Source: Kibdelosporangium banguiense (lineage in GTDB: Bacteria; Actinomycetota; Actinomycetes; Mycobacteriales; Pseudonocardiaceae). Taken from it: a stretch of DNA of 64,000 nucleotides. Positions 52,741 through 62,765 of this stretch are shown in pieces. The notes below the pieces were generated by a model. It searched no databases. It saw nothing but the letters and a program-made list of their open reading frames with translations, and was not told where the DNA came from. The DNA lies in assembly GCF_017876405.1 (NCBI RefSeq), contig NZ_JAGINW010000001.1:7267203-7331202 (forward strand), given 5' to 3'. Each line of letters starts with the position of its first letter. Within the stretch, counting starts at the first letter, position 1. The position numbers and the translations under genes are program-made.

Positions 52741-54201
52741 CTATGCCTGGATGCCCTGCCCAAAGCCGAAAACGTTGTCCGGGTCGTAGGTCTGTGCGGT
52801 CTTCTTCAGGCGCACCGCGTTGTCGCCGTAGTAGGCGGTCATCCAGTCCGGCAGAGTGGGATCGATGTAGTTGACGTAGGCGCCGGTGGCTCCGGCCTTG
52901 GCCAGCTGACTGACCACCTCGCTCACCGACTGGGTGACCTGGTCCTTGTTCGCGGCCGTCGCCGAGGCGTAGACCTGGACGGTGGCCAGGGCGTCACGGT
53001 GCCAGAACGCGGTGTCCTGTTTTCCGATGCCGGCGACGGCGCCGCCCATGCTGTCGATCAGCAGGTCCGTCTCGGTGCGACCCTCCATAAGGGACGTCAG
53101 GCCGGCGGCGTCGACCGGTGAGGTGATGACGCGCGAGGCTCCGATGAACGACTGCCGTTTCTCGCTGCCGGCGTAGTGGTTCATCGCGGCGAGGTAACCC
53201 ATGCTGCGGGCCGTTCGCGACGTGGGCGTCGCTCCAGTGTCGGTGATGAAGGCTTCCAGCAGCTTGGCCAATCCGGACTCGCCGCCGACGTAACACCCAC
53301 CGACCCGGCATTGCACCGAGGACCCACCGGAAAGCACCAGGTTGGTCCACAATTCGGCGGGCGCCGAGGACACCCATCGCTGCCAGGCGTTGACCACGTC
53401 GTTCGCCGCGCTCGCCGGGAAACGCAGCTCGAAAACGGTGACATCGGGTGCGGGCACGGTGGTGAACGTGAACTCCGTGACGATGCCGAAGTTGCCGCCA
53501 CCACCGCCACGCAGCGCCCAGAACAGGTCCGGCTCGGAGTCCGCTGAGGCTGTCCGCAGCTTCCCGTCGGCCGTGACGACCTGGGCGGACACGAGATGAT
53601 CGCAGGTCAGGCCGTATTTACGGGTCAGCACGCCGATGCCGCCGCCGAGGGTGAGCCCGGCGATGCCGACGGTCGGGCACGTCCCCGCGGGCAGGCACCG
53701 CCCGGCTTTGCCCAGCGCGGCGTAGACGTCCTTCAGCCGGGCACCGGCGCCGATCGTGACCGTGTCACCCTGGATGTCGATCTTCGACATGGCGGTGATG
53801 TCGACAACCAGGCCACCGTCCGGGGTGGAGTATCCGGCGTAGCTGTGCCCGCCGCTGCGTGGGGCGATCGGGACCCGGCCGGCGGCCGCCTTGACGCAGG
53901 CTTCGACATCCTCGGGCGTGGTGCATCTGGCCACAGCGGACGGCTTGCGTCCGTCGAACAGCGGGTTGAACACACGCTTGGCTGTGGCGAAGTCGCTGTC
54001 GTCCGGCAGCAGCAGGCGGCCTTTCAGGTTGCTGCGCAGCGTGTCCCAGCCGGGCGGGCCCGAGGGTGGCGGGGCGGCGCTGGACGGCGACGGGACTCCG
54101 CTGCTGGGCGCGGGCGTGGCTTCGGACGAACACGCCGTGGCGAGTACGCCGGCCGCGGAGATGCCGGCGAGTCGCAGGAATGATCGTCTCCCGAGGTTCA
54201 T
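52741..54201 (-). CDS. Exported FAD-linked oxidase, berberine-bridge-enzyme-like
   Basis: A 486-residue flavoprotein. The N-terminus has a twin-arginine signal (GRRSFLRLAGISAAG) ending in a lipobox (ATACSS), so it is exported and possibly lipid-anchored. PRSGGHSYAGYS carries the His and AGTCPTVGIAGLTLGGG the Cys that together attach FAD covalently in the BBE subgroup. The C-terminal FGFGQGI resembles the BBE tail. Such enzymes oxidise alcohols, sugars or alkaloids with O2. The substrate is unknown and there is no clear operon partner. Confidence 0.85.
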   Translation of the reverse strand: MNLGRRSFLRLAGISAAGVLATACSSEATPAPSSGVPSPSSAAPPPSGPPGWDTLRSNLKGRLLLPDDSDFATAKRVFNPLFDGRKPSAVARCTTPEDVEACVKAAAGRVPIAPRSGGHSYAGYSTPDGGLVVDITAMSKIDIQGDTVTIGAGARLKDVYAALGKAGRCLPAGTCPTVGIAGLTLGGGIGVLTRKYGLTCDHLVSAQVVTADGKLRTASADSEPDLFWALRGGGGGNFGIVTEFTFTTVPAPDVTVFELRFPASAANDVVNAWQRWVSSAPAELWTNLVLSGGSSVQCRVGGCYVGGESGLAKLLEAFITDTGATPTSRTARSMGYLAAMNHYAGSEKRQSFIGASRVITSPVDAAGLTSLMEGRTETDLLIDSMGGAVAGIGKQDTAFWHRDALATVQVYASATAANKDQVTQSVSEVVSQLAKAGATGAYVNYIDPTLPDWMTAYYGDNAVRLKKTAQTYDPDNVFGFGQGIQA

Positions 54202-54244
54202 GCCATCCAGGACGTCCGGCCGCGCAACGGGTTGCCCGGATCGA

Positions 54245-55861
54245 TCAGCCGGCGACGGTCAACCGCACTGTCAGGCCGCCGTCCGGTCCGAGATGGACCT
54301 GCTGGGTGTTGGGCTTTGTGGACTGTGCGAGCCAGCGATGTTCCCCGTTGCCCGGTGCGGGAATGAATTCGGGCGCGTCGGTGCTGGCGATCATCAGCCT
54401 CAGTGAGTGTCCCGATCGCAGACGATACCCGATATGTCCCAAAGAGACTGTGATGTCCTGTAGGCCGATGGCGGTCGTCCGGCCGCGTGTGATCAGATGG
54501 GCCGCGCCGTCGGGGGAGACGTCGAGCAGTCGTGCGAAGAGGTCCAGTTCCGGGCCGTCGGAGCTGACCCTGGCCTGTACCGTGACCGGGCCGGTCAGGT
54601 CCAGATCCGTGGTCACAGGGTCCGTCGTGAACGCGAGGACATCCTTGCGGTTCATAGTGTCCTGTTCGTCCGGGTGGTAGCGCAGGAACGCGAACGAATC
54701 CGGCATCGGCGAGGGAACGGGATCCTCGGGATCGTGCACCCAGGTGACCACTTCGGACGGCCCAGGTTCGTGGATCAGACTGCTGCCGGAAGCGTGCAGG
54801 ACCAGGGTGCGGGTGCCCGGCGGCGGCCAGGACGGCGACTCGTGGAAGGCTCGGTCGCCGCTGTTGGCCAGCTGCCACCGGATTCTCGGAATCGTGCCGG
54901 CGTGGCCGCGCAGGAACACGTCGAAGAAATCCAGTGACGGGTCGATGTACCGGCCGAACATCCGTTGCCGGGCCCGCTGGTTGACCGCGGGGTCGTTCTC
55001 CGGGGTGATCGGCAGGTCGAAGTGGGAGTAGTTCTCGTGGTCGGTCGCCTCGATCTGCAGGTACAGCAGCCGTGACCACGCCGGCCTGCGCAGCAGTTCG
55101 GCGTAGTCCTGCCACTGCCAGTGCGCACAGTTGTCCCACCAGCCCATCAGCATCAGAGTCGGCACGGCTGGAGCGTCGAACGGGTGGCCTGCGGGGAAAC
55201 GGCGGAGCGCGACCTGGTGCGGGAACGTGAGGTCGTAGGAAGCGGAGCGCGATCCGACGGTGGCGAAGAACTCCTCGACGGTGTCCGCGTAGGGGCGCCG
55301 GGTCCAGTCGAATTCCCACTCGATGTCATCGTTGCCGTGAAAGTGGGTCAGCAGGTACTGACGGCCGAAGGCCCATTCTGGTTCCGTTGGCGGGATCTCG
55401 GCGAGCCGGGTACCGGTGTGCCGGGGGACGATGGCCCGTAGCGCGGGGTGCGCGGTCGACGCTGCGGCCCATTGGGTCAACCCGTAGTAGGACTCGCCCC
55501 ACATCCCGACAATGCCGTCGGACCACGGCTGTTTGGTGATCCAGTCGATGGTGTCGTACCCGTCGTACGCCTCGTTGACGGCCATCAGCGTCTCGCCCTC
55601 GGAACGGAATTTTCCGCGCACATCCTGGGCGACGACCCGGTAACCGCGGCGCGTCATGTGCTCGGCGATCTCGGGCATGAACGAGTAGGCGCCGTTTTTG
55701 TCATAGGGCAGCCGGACGAGGATGGTGGGGCCTGGCTCGCGATTGCCGTCCGGCAGGTACACGTCGGTCGCGAGACGGATTCCGTCGCGCATCCGGACCA
55801 TCGTCTCTTCTGCGAGATCGGATATGGGCGCGGGTGTACGGCGGAGGTATTCGATTCCCAT
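54245..55861 (-). CDS. CocE/NonD-type alpha/beta hydrolase (S15 family)
   Basis: A 538-residue hydrolase of the X-Pro dipeptidyl peptidase/cocaine esterase group. The nucleophile is Ser124 in MWGESYYGLTQ. VRMRDGIRLATDVYLP is the conserved N-terminal strand, and a C-terminal jelly-roll (PFAM X-Pro_DPP_C-like) spans the last ~220 residues. Members hydrolyse esters or amides, and the substrate is unknown. It lies nine bases downstream of the amidase gene on the same strand, so it probably joins it in breaking down the compound imported by the divergent Dpp-type transporter. Confidence 0.85.
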   Translation of the reverse strand: MGIEYLRRTPAPISDLAEETMVRMRDGIRLATDVYLPDGNREPGPTILVRLPYDKNGAYSFMPEIAEHMTRRGYRVVAQDVRGKFRSEGETLMAVNEAYDGYDTIDWITKQPWSDGIVGMWGESYYGLTQWAAASTAHPALRAIVPRHTGTRLAEIPPTEPEWAFGRQYLLTHFHGNDDIEWEFDWTRRPYADTVEEFFATVGSRSASYDLTFPHQVALRRFPAGHPFDAPAVPTLMLMGWWDNCAHWQWQDYAELLRRPAWSRLLYLQIEATDHENYSHFDLPITPENDPAVNQRARQRMFGRYIDPSLDFFDVFLRGHAGTIPRIRWQLANSGDRAFHESPSWPPPGTRTLVLHASGSSLIHEPGPSEVVTWVHDPEDPVPSPMPDSFAFLRYHPDEQDTMNRKDVLAFTTDPVTTDLDLTGPVTVQARVSSDGPELDLFARLLDVSPDGAAHLITRGRTTAIGLQDITVSLGHIGYRLRSGHSLRLMIASTDAPEFIPAPGNGEHRWLAQSTKPNTQQVHLGPDGGLTVRLTVAG

Positions 55862-55870
55862 TTTGTGTCC

Positions 55871-57292
55871 TCAGTGGTCCAGAGGGCGGTGATGCGACCA
55901 GGGCGCGAACTGTTCGAAGGCCGCGGCCGCCGCGATGAGCTGCGCGTCGGCGTGGGGTCGCCCGATGATCTGCAGGCCGACGGGCAGACCGTCCTGAGTG
56001 AACCCGCACGGCACGGAGATGACGGGAAGCCCGGCGTGGGTCGGTGGTTCGGTGAGGCGGTGGAAGAAGAGGTCGGGATGGCGGACCTGTTGCCCGTCGA
56101 CGATGTCAAGGCCGCCTTTGCCGTTGCTGTGCGGGAAGGGTGGAGTCGGTGTCGTGGCACAGACCACGAAGTCGTACTCCCTCAGGATCCGGAGAAAACC
56201 GTCGTAGATCTGGGTCCTGGTCTCGCGGAACGCGCGGCTGACATCCGCGGCCGAGACTTTTCGCCCCCACTGGAGAAATTCCACGATCGACGGCCAGGGT
56301 TCTGTTCCCTCCGGGAACGCGTCCGCCATGGACTCCTGGATACCGCCGGACCAGTAGTGCAGGAAGTAGTCGATCGCGTCCGGGAGATCCATGGTGACCG
56401 TGTCGACGCCTGCACCGCCGTTGCCGGCGAGGTCGCGCATGGCGGCGTCGACCACGCGGCGGGTTTCCGGGTCGATTGGTCCCTGGTCGAGGCCGACGCT
56501 GTAGGCGAACCTCAACCCGCCGAGGTCGACCCCGCGGATGGCCGCTTCGGTGTAGTTCTCGCCGGTGGCGGGCAAGGAAAAGCGGTCCTCGTCGTGCGGG
56601 CCGACCAGGACGTCGAGCATGAGTGCCGCGTCGACGACCCGGCGGGTGAGTGGCCCGTCGGTCGAGTCGCCGTCGACATTGTGACGGGTCGGAATCCGGC
56701 CGAGTGACGGCTTGACGCCAACGACGCCGCAGCATGAGGCAGGTACTCGGATGGACCCGCCGCCGTCCGATCCGAGGGCCAGCGGTGCGATGCCGGCGGC
56801 GACGGCTGCGGCCGCGCCTCCGCTGGATCCGCCGGACGTCCGGGTCGGGTCCCAGGGAGTGCCGGTGGCTCCTGTGAGGTGGCTGTCGGTCACGCCGAGC
56901 ATCCCGAACTCGGGTGTTGTCGTCTTGCCGATCAGGATCGCCCCGGCGGCCTTCAACCTCGCCCACGAGATGGCGTCGGTGTCGGGCACGTACTCGGCGT
57001 GCGCGACACAGCCGTACGTGGTGCGGACTCCGGCGGTGTCGGCAAGGTCTTTGATCGTGATCGGCACACCGTGCAACGGCGGGAGGTCGTCACCGCGCAA
57101 CGCCGCCGCTTCCGCCTGCTTGGCCTGGGCACGCGCGGCGTCAGCCGTGACCGTCACGAACGCGTTGATCGCGGGATTCACTTCCTCAAGGCGGTTCAGT
57201 ACGGCCTCGACCGCTTCGACCGGCGAGACCTCCTTGCGGCGGATCCCGTCTCGCAACTCGTGGGCGCTCATCCAGATCAACTCGTCGGCCAT
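55871..57292 (-). CDS. Amidase-signature family amidase
   Basis: A 473-residue amidase. The Ser-cisSer-Lys triad is visible: Lys81 in [10 protein letters not shown], Ser156 in [10 protein letters not shown] and Ser180 in [12 protein letters not shown] (spacing 24, as usual). ATG 57292 follows GAGGAGC. The family hydrolyses amides, including aryl amides and nitrile-derived amides. It is divergent from the dpp-type operon across a 144-base region with repeated operator-like motifs, so it is probably co-regulated with uptake of its substrate. Confidence 0.92.
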   Translation of the reverse strand: MADELIWMSAHELRDGIRRKEVSPVEAVEAVLNRLEEVNPAINAFVTVTADAARAQAKQAEAAALRGDDLPPLHGVPITIKDLADTAGVRTTYGCVAHAEYVPDTDAISWARLKAAGAILIGKTTTPEFGMLGVTDSHLTGATGTPWDPTRTSGGSSGGAAAAVAAGIAPLALGSDGGGSIRVPASCCGVVGVKPSLGRIPTRHNVDGDSTDGPLTRRVVDAALMLDVLVGPHDEDRFSLPATGENYTEAAIRGVDLGGLRFAYSVGLDQGPIDPETRRVVDAAMRDLAGNGGAGVDTVTMDLPDAIDYFLHYWSGGIQESMADAFPEGTEPWPSIVEFLQWGRKVSAADVSRAFRETRTQIYDGFLRILREYDFVVCATTPTPPFPHSNGKGGLDIVDGQQVRHPDLFFHRLTEPPTHAGLPVISVPCGFTQDGLPVGLQIIGRPHADAQLIAAAAAFEQFAPWSHHRPLDH

Positions 57293-57306
57293 CGGCGCTC
57301 CTCGGT

Positions 57307-57326
57307 AATGGAACAACCTTTATAAC
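57307..57326. promoter_or_regulatory. Shared operator-like motif, copy A
   Basis: ATGGAACAACCTTTA (57308-57322) lies 16 bases upstream of the amidase start. The same 15 bases occur at 62748-62762. It is next to the amidase ribosome-binding site, where a repressor would act. Confidence 0.5.
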
Positions 57327-57360
57327 AAGCTCTGCCCAACGCCCGTCAAGCCCTTGCTGA

Positions 57361-57380
57361 TATGGAACAGCTGTTATATG
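57361..57380. promoter_or_regulatory. Shared operator-like motif, copy B (palindromic variant)
   Basis: TATGGAACAGCTGTTATATG has the same left half as copies A and C (ATGGAACA). Its centre is a perfect palindrome, AACAGCTGTT. It lies 57 bases before the dppA-type start. The symmetrical form suggests binding by a dimeric regulator. Confidence 0.5.
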
Positions 57381-57436
57381 TTGCCCGTCAAATCTACATC
57401 TGAGCTGGCCAGAGGTCTGAGCAGAAGGAGCGGCCC

Positions 57437-59089
57437 ATGGCAACATCGCCAACAACGCCTCACTCTCGCGGGCCGCTTCGCGCAGGCGCCGCCGTTCTCG
57501 CGGTACTGGCTGTGATCGGCTGTTCGACGGGAACGCAGTCGAATCCGGGCGGGCCGACCCAGCAGGAGCTTGTCGCGAGCCTGCCGCCCGCCAAAGGCGC
57601 GGTCGACACGGTCACCTGGAACCTCACGACCGGCGAGCCGGACACACTGTTCCCGCCCAACGCGGCGACCTACAGCGGTGGTCAGGTCGCCGCGAACCTG
57701 TGCGACACGCTGCTGACGTTCGACGCCGGCTTCACCCTGAAACCGAACCTGGCGACCTTCCGGCAGGCCGATCCGCTGACTCTGGTCTACACGATCCGTG
57801 ACGACGCGAAGTTCTGGGACGGCCAGCCGGTGACCGCCGAGGACGTCGCCTACAGCATGAACCGTGCCAAGGACCCGTCCACGATCGTCAGCTTCGCCTA
57901 CCAGAACGTGCAGGACATCACGGTGACCGGCAAGAACGAGGTCACGGTGAAGTTCGCCCGGCCCGACGTCATGTTCAACGGCGGGATGGCCAGTATCGGC
58001 GGGATGGTGCTGCAGAAGGCCTTCTCGGAGAAAGCCGGTGAGACTCTGGGTTCCTCCGGGGGCGGCCTGATGTGCAGCGGACCGTTCAAACTGGACTCAT
58101 GGCGAAGCGGCGACAGCATTACGGTCTCCCTCAACGACAACTACTGGAACGCCGACCGTCGCCCGTTCGCCAAGCAGGTGAAGTTCACGTTCGTCACCGA
58201 CGGGACGGCGCTCGTCCAGGCGCTCAACGCGGGCGAGATCGACGGCGCCTACGAGATTCCACCGTCGGCGATTCCGGCGCTGCGCAATTCGCAGGCAGGC
58301 AAGCTGACGTTCGGTCCGTCCATGCAGTCGATGCTGCTCAGCGTCGCGACCCCGGACGGCCCGCTGAGCGACGTCAAGCTGCGCCAGTCGCTGCAAACCC
58401 TTGTCACGCGGGACGAACTGGCCAAAGCGGTGTACAACGGCGCGGCGATGCCCGTCTACACAGTCCTGACCCCAGCGACCTGGCCGAACGACCAGAAGAC
58501 CGCGTATCAAGCGGCATACGACCCGTTCGTGCGGGAACGCGCTTACAACATCGAGAAAGCCAAGAAACTCGTCGGCGAGTCAACGTATCAAGGCCAGTCA
58601 CTCGTGATGGCGATCCAGTCAGGCGACGAGGCGATCTCCCGCACAGCGCAACTGATCCAGCAACAGGCCAAGCAAGTGGGCGTGAACATCGAGATCAAGC
58701 CGTTGACCCCGCTGGTGTTCAGCCAGGCAGGCTACGACGCCAACAAGCGAGCGGGAATCGACCTGATCCTCGGAACAAGCTTCAACTCCGCCCCGGAACC
58801 GTTGGAGCCACTCGGCTTCGACTTCCTGCCCGACCAGGTCTACAACTACACCAACTACACCAACGAAACAGTCACCAACCTCCTGACCGAAGCCCGCCAG
58901 ACATTCGACGGCGCCGAACGAGCAAAAAAGATCATCGCCGCCCAGCAGATCTTCGAACCGGAATCCGCCCTGGTCCCGCTGCTCAGCCTGCACACAGTCA
59001 CATTCCTCAACAACCGCCTCGCCGGCGGCATAACCTCTTTCGCCTACTGGTCAACCCCGCAGATGGCCTATGTCGGCTCAGCCAAGTAG
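57437..59089 (+). CDS. Peptide/amide ABC transporter substrate-binding lipoprotein (DppA/OppA type)
   Basis: A 550-residue SBP_bac_5 protein. The lipobox is AVIGCS with Cys29. PNAATYSGGQVAANLCDTLL, FWDGQPVTAEDVAYSMNRA and the C-terminal substrate domain follow the family pattern. It captures peptides, amides or other oligomers outside the cell. The two permeases and two ATPases that follow complete the transporter. The third-position pattern of the last ~500 bases is strongly C-rich, in contrast to the next gene. Confidence 0.92.
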   Translation: MATSPTTPHSRGPLRAGAAVLAVLAVIGCSTGTQSNPGGPTQQELVASLPPAKGAVDTVTWNLTTGEPDTLFPPNAATYSGGQVAANLCDTLLTFDAGFTLKPNLATFRQADPLTLVYTIRDDAKFWDGQPVTAEDVAYSMNRAKDPSTIVSFAYQNVQDITVTGKNEVTVKFARPDVMFNGGMASIGGMVLQKAFSEKAGETLGSSGGGLMCSGPFKLDSWRSGDSITVSLNDNYWNADRRPFAKQVKFTFVTDGTALVQALNAGEIDGAYEIPPSAIPALRNSQAGKLTFGPSMQSMLLSVATPDGPLSDVKLRQSLQTLVTRDELAKAVYNGAAMPVYTVLTPATWPNDQKTAYQAAYDPFVRERAYNIEKAKKLVGESTYQGQSLVMAIQSGDEAISRTAQLIQQQAKQVGVNIEIKPLTPLVFSQAGYDANKRAGIDLILGTSFNSAPEPLEPLGFDFLPDQVYNYTNYTNETVTNLLTEARQTFDGAERAKKIIAAQQIFEPESALVPLLSLHTVTFLNNRLAGGITSFAYWSTPQMAYVGSAK

Positions 59090-59096
59090 GAGTGGC

Positions 59097-60074
59097 ATGT
59101 CTACAGTAGACTCGGGGTTGGTTGTCAAGGCTGGGCGTGGGCTTGGGCGGCGGGTGGCGACTTCTGTTGTGGGGGCGGTTGGGACGGTTCTGGCTGCGTC
59201 GTTTGTTGTTTTTGCTGCTTTGGGGTTTGCGCCGGGGGATCCGGTGGCGCAGATTCTGGGGCAGAAGGCGACTGAGGCTGAGCGTGTGGCGATGCGGGCG
59301 CAGTTGGGGCTCGACAAGCCGCTGTTGGTTCGTTACTGGGACTGGCTTACCGGGGTTCTTCATGGGGATTTTGGGCTGTCGCTGACTTATCGGCAGGATG
59401 TGACGCTTCTTTTGGGGCCGCGGGTTTCGGCGACGCTTGTGCTGGTGGCGATGTCTGCGGTGATCACGTTGGTGGTGGGCGTGCTGCTCGGGACTGTTGG
59501 TGGGGTCAGCGCGCGGTGGCGGCCGCTTGTGAACGGTCTTGCCGGGTTGGGGACCGCGGTTCCTGGGTTTGTGGCTGCTGTGCTGCTGATCAGTGTGTTC
59601 GCGGTGGGGCTTGGCTGGTTTCCCACTTATGGTGCGGGCAACGGGTTCGGCGATCAGCTGTGGCATCTGGCGTTGCCCGCGGTGGCGTTGTCGATGGCCT
59701 GGGCTGCCTACATTGCGCAGATCACGACGGCTTCCGTGACGGAGGAGGCCGGCAAGGAGCATGTCGCGACGGCGATTGGCCGTGGGCTTCCCCGGTTGCT
59801 GGTGATTCGGCGACATGTTCTGCGTAACGCGTTCATTCCGGTGCTGACGGTTTCCGGGTTGATGGTGGGTGGCCTGGTTGCTGGGTCGGTCGTCGTCGAG
59901 AACGCCTTCGGCATCGACGGGCTTGGGTCTCTGCTTGTCAAAGGTGTGCTGAACAAGGACTACGCGGTCGTCAATGCCGTCTCGCTGATCATCGTTGTGG
60001 TGTTCGTCGTGGTCACGACCGTTGTCGACCTTGTCCACACCGCCCTTGATCCGCGGCTCAGGGAAAGGACATAA
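59097..60074 (+). CDS. ABC transporter permease (DppB type)
   Basis: A 325-residue permease with six segments and the DppB fold: GFAPGDPVAQILG near the N-terminus, YRQDVTLLLGPRVSATLVL, and the EAA loop (EHVATAIGRGLPRLLVIRRH). ATG 59097 follows TAGGAG; an in-frame start at 59070 would overlap the binding-protein gene. Codon use is unusual for the window, with many GTT, GGG, CTT and TTT codons. Confidence 0.92.
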   Translation: MSTVDSGLVVKAGRGLGRRVATSVVGAVGTVLAASFVVFAALGFAPGDPVAQILGQKATEAERVAMRAQLGLDKPLLVRYWDWLTGVLHGDFGLSLTYRQDVTLLLGPRVSATLVLVAMSAVITLVVGVLLGTVGGVSARWRPLVNGLAGLGTAVPGFVAAVLLISVFAVGLGWFPTYGAGNGFGDQLWHLALPAVALSMAWAAYIAQITTASVTEEAGKEHVATAIGRGLPRLLVIRRHVLRNAFIPVLTVSGLMVGGLVAGSVVVENAFGIDGLGSLLVKGVLNKDYAVVNAVSLIIVVVFVVVTTVVDLVHTALDPRLRERT

Positions 60075-60078
60075 CGCG

Positions 60079-60912
60079 ATGGCTGTTGTGCAGCTGAGGC
60101 TTGTGCGTCGCGGCGACCCGATGCTCGCGATTTTCGGCTCGCTGTGCGGAATCCTTGTCCTGGTGGCGATATTCGGCGGGGCGCTCGCGCCGTACGCGCC
60201 GGATCAGACGGACATCCTTGCCGCGTCGCAGGGGCCGTCGGCGCAGCATCTGCTGGGCACGGATTCGCTGGGCCGCGACATCCTGTCCCGGCTGCTGGTG
60301 GGTGCGCGGCTGAGTTTCGCCGGTCCGGCCTTGATCGTGGTCGCGAGTTCGGTTCTGGGCACGGCCATCGCGTTGTTCTCCGCGTGGCACGGTGGTTGGG
60401 TCGATCGGCTTGTTGCCCGGGTGCTCAACGTCATGTTCGCGGTGCCCGGCATCCTTGTCGCGGTGCTGGCCGCGGCGATCTTCGGGGCGGGCTTCTGGGC
60501 TCCCGTGATCGCGCTGAGCGTCGTGTACGTCCCGTACATCGCGCGTGTGGTCCGTAGCGCGGCGGTGCGGCAACGGCACCTGCCATACGTGGAAGCCTGT
60601 CAGCTGGCCGGTCTGTCGGCGTGGCACATCTGCACCTGGCATCTGCTGCGCAATGTCGCTCCACTTGTTGTGGCTCAGGCGACTTTGGGGTTCGGGTGGG
60701 CGCTGGCGGACTTCGGGGCGACGTCGTTCCTCGGCCTCGGCGTGCAGCCACCTCAGGCCGAGTGGGGAGTGATGATCAGCGACGGCCGGTCGGACCTGCT
60801 GACCGGGGCGGTTCAGCAGAGTGTGTCCGCGGGCCTGGCCATCGTGCTGGCCGTGGTCTCGTTCAACATCGTCGGGGCACGCCTTTCGGCGCGGATCGGA
60901 GCAGACGGATGA
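60079..60912 (+). CDS. ABC transporter permease (DppC type)
   Basis: A 277-residue permease. The N-terminal region has the DppC signature (HLLGTDSLGRDILSRLLVGAR, residues ~57-77) and the EAA loop lies in PYVEACQLAGLSAWHICTWH. It pairs with the DppB-type protein to form the channel. GAAAGGA precedes the ATG. It overlaps the following ATPase gene by ATGA. Confidence 0.92.
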   Translation: MAVVQLRLVRRGDPMLAIFGSLCGILVLVAIFGGALAPYAPDQTDILAASQGPSAQHLLGTDSLGRDILSRLLVGARLSFAGPALIVVASSVLGTAIALFSAWHGGWVDRLVARVLNVMFAVPGILVAVLAAAIFGAGFWAPVIALSVVYVPYIARVVRSAAVRQRHLPYVEACQLAGLSAWHICTWHLLRNVAPLVVAQATLGFGWALADFGATSFLGLGVQPPQAEWGVMISDGRSDLLTGAVQQSVSAGLAIVLAVVSFNIVGARLSARIGADG

Positions 60913-61913
60913 CGGACGAGCGCCTTCTCGACATCGAGCACCTGCATGTGGAGCTTCCGGCCCGTCGGCGAGGCGGGGAGCCCCGCGTGGTGATTCACGA
61001 CGTCAGTTTGTCGGTGGCGCCAGGTGAATCGGTCGGCGTGGTCGGCGAATCCGGCTCGGGCAAGTCGATGACCACCAAGGCGGTGTCGCGCCTGCTGCCC
61101 AGAGGCGCGGCGACCACGGGTGAGATCATCTTCCGGGGGAGTTCCGTGCTTGGCCTGTCCGGCCGCGAACTCGCCCAGTTCCGAGCGCGCCGGATCTCGA
61201 CGATCTACCAGGATCCTCGTGCGCACATCAATCCGCTGCGCACGATCGGCGACTTCTTGGCTGAAGGTGTCGTCGCGAGCGGCGCGATGACACGGACAGC
61301 AGCGCTCGAGGCCGCGTGTGCCCTGCTGCGAGATGTCGGTGTACCCGACGCGGAGCGCAGGCTGACGCAATATCCGCATCAGCTCTCCGGTGGATTGCTG
61401 CAACGCATGATGATCGTGATGGCGCTCTTGCCTTCGCCAGATCTTGTGCTCGCCGACGAACCCACCACGGCACTGGATGTCACTGTCCAATCCGACGTGA
61501 TGGCGGTTCTCGCGGAGCAGATCCGCGACCGTTCGCTCGGCCTGCTGTTCATCACCCATGATCTGGACCTCGCCGCGGCGGTGACCGATTCCCTCGCCGT
61601 GATGTACGCGGGCGTGATCGTGGAGCGGGGCCCGTCCCGTGAGGTGTCCACCAATCCACGGCATCCCTACACGGCTGCATTGCTGGCATCCCGGCCGAGT
61701 CTGTCGAGCGTCACGCGTCTCACGGCGATCCCTGGGCGCCCGATCTCCGCGTTCGAGGCCGGGCCGGGCTGCGTGTTCGCTGCCCGATGCGCCTACGCCA
61801 CGGACCGCTGTCGCGCGGAACGACCGGCACCGCAGCTGATCGAGGGACGGTCGGTGGCCTGTCACCGCGCCGAGGAACTGGGATCCGTTTTGCCGAAGGT
61901 GGCGATGGCATGA
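60909..61913 (+). CDS. ABC transporter ATP-binding protein (DppD type)
   Basis: A 334-residue ATPase. Walker A is GESGSGKS, the signature is LSGGLLQRMM, Walker B is LVLADEPTTALD and the switch His lies in FITHDLD. The C-terminal oligopeptide-transporter tail holds the CxxxxRC-type cluster region (GCVFAARCAYATDRC). ATGA overlaps on both sides show tight coupling in the operon. Confidence 0.94.
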   Translation: MTDERLLDIEHLHVELPARRRGGEPRVVIHDVSLSVAPGESVGVVGESGSGKSMTTKAVSRLLPRGAATTGEIIFRGSSVLGLSGRELAQFRARRISTIYQDPRAHINPLRTIGDFLAEGVVASGAMTRTAALEAACALLRDVGVPDAERRLTQYPHQLSGGLLQRMMIVMALLPSPDLVLADEPTTALDVTVQSDVMAVLAEQIRDRSLGLLFITHDLDLAAAVTDSLAVMYAGVIVERGPSREVSTNPRHPYTAALLASRPSLSSVTRLTAIPGRPISAFEAGPGCVFAARCAYATDRCRAERPAPQLIEGRSVACHRAEELGSVLPKVAMA

Positions 61914-62707
61914 ACGAACCGCTGCTCAGTGTGCGCTCCTTGCGCAAGGTGTTCGGCTCGCGACGATCCGGGGACGGGCTTGTCGCGGTGGACGACGTCA
62001 GTTTCGACCTGCCCCAGGGTGGTTCGCTGGCGATCGTGGGGGAGTCCGGCTCGGGCAAGACGACCACCGCGCGGATAGTCGCGGGGCTGGAGACGGCGAC
62101 CGGCGGGGAGATCCTCCTCGACGGCCGCCCGATCGCCGGGTCACGGAGCCGCCGCGGTGGACACGGCATCCAGATGGTGTTCCAGGACCCGTTCGGATCG
62201 CTCGATCCCCGGCAGAAAGTCGGCAACGCCATCAGTGAAATCCTTGCGGTACGCCATACGCGGGCGGAGCGCCGGGCACAGGTGCTGAAACTGTTGTCAG
62301 AGGTCGGTCTCGACGAGCGTCACGCCGGCGAGTATCCGGCCAATCTCTCCGGCGGGCAGCGGCAGCGGGTGGCGATTGCACGGGCTCTGGCGCAGCAGCC
62401 GCGCGTCCTGATCCTCGACGAAGCTGTGTCGGCGCTTGACGTGAGCGTGCAGGCGCAGGTGCTCAACCTGTTGATCGACCTTCGAGCGCGGCTGGGCATC
62501 TCCTACCTGTTCGTGTCCCACGATCTGGCTGTCGTACGGCAGGTCAGTGACCACTGTCTTGTGATGCAGCACGGTCGGGTCGTCGAACACGGCGCCACCG
62601 GCGAGGTGCTGGACCACCCACAGGACCGGTACACACGACTGTTGCTGGACGCCGTCCCGCGTCCCGGTTGGACACCGCGCAGGCGTCCTTCGGTGTCAGC
62701 GGTCTGA
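61910..62707 (+). CDS. ABC transporter ATP-binding protein (DppF type)
   Basis: A 265-residue ATPase, shorter than usual DppF (~320) because the oligopeptide C-terminal tail is absent. Walker A is GESGSGKTT, the signature is LSGGQRQRVAIA and Walker B is VLILDEAVSALD, with Ala in place of the usual Pro after the Glu. It forms the second nucleotide-binding subunit. It ends 78 bases before the next gene, where copy C of the repeated motif lies. Confidence 0.92.
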   Translation: MNEPLLSVRSLRKVFGSRRSGDGLVAVDDVSFDLPQGGSLAIVGESGSGKTTTARIVAGLETATGGEILLDGRPIAGSRSRRGGHGIQMVFQDPFGSLDPRQKVGNAISEILAVRHTRAERRAQVLKLLSEVGLDERHAGEYPANLSGGQRQRVAIARALAQQPRVLILDEAVSALDVSVQAQVLNLLIDLRARLGISYLFVSHDLAVVRQVSDHCLVMQHGRVVEHGATGEVLDHPQDRYTRLLLDAVPRPGWTPRRRPSVSAV

Positions 62708-62745
62708 GCAGGCTGAAGGACGTGTTGGGAACACGGCTGCGCTTG

Positions 62746-62765
62746 TTATGGAACAACCTTTACAT
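62746..62765. promoter_or_regulatory. Shared operator-like motif, copy C
   Basis: ATGGAACAACCTTTA (62748-62762) repeats copy A exactly and lies 23 bases upstream of the hotdog-protein start. It indicates a separate promoter for the last two genes under the same control as the amidase and transporter. Confidence 0.5.
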
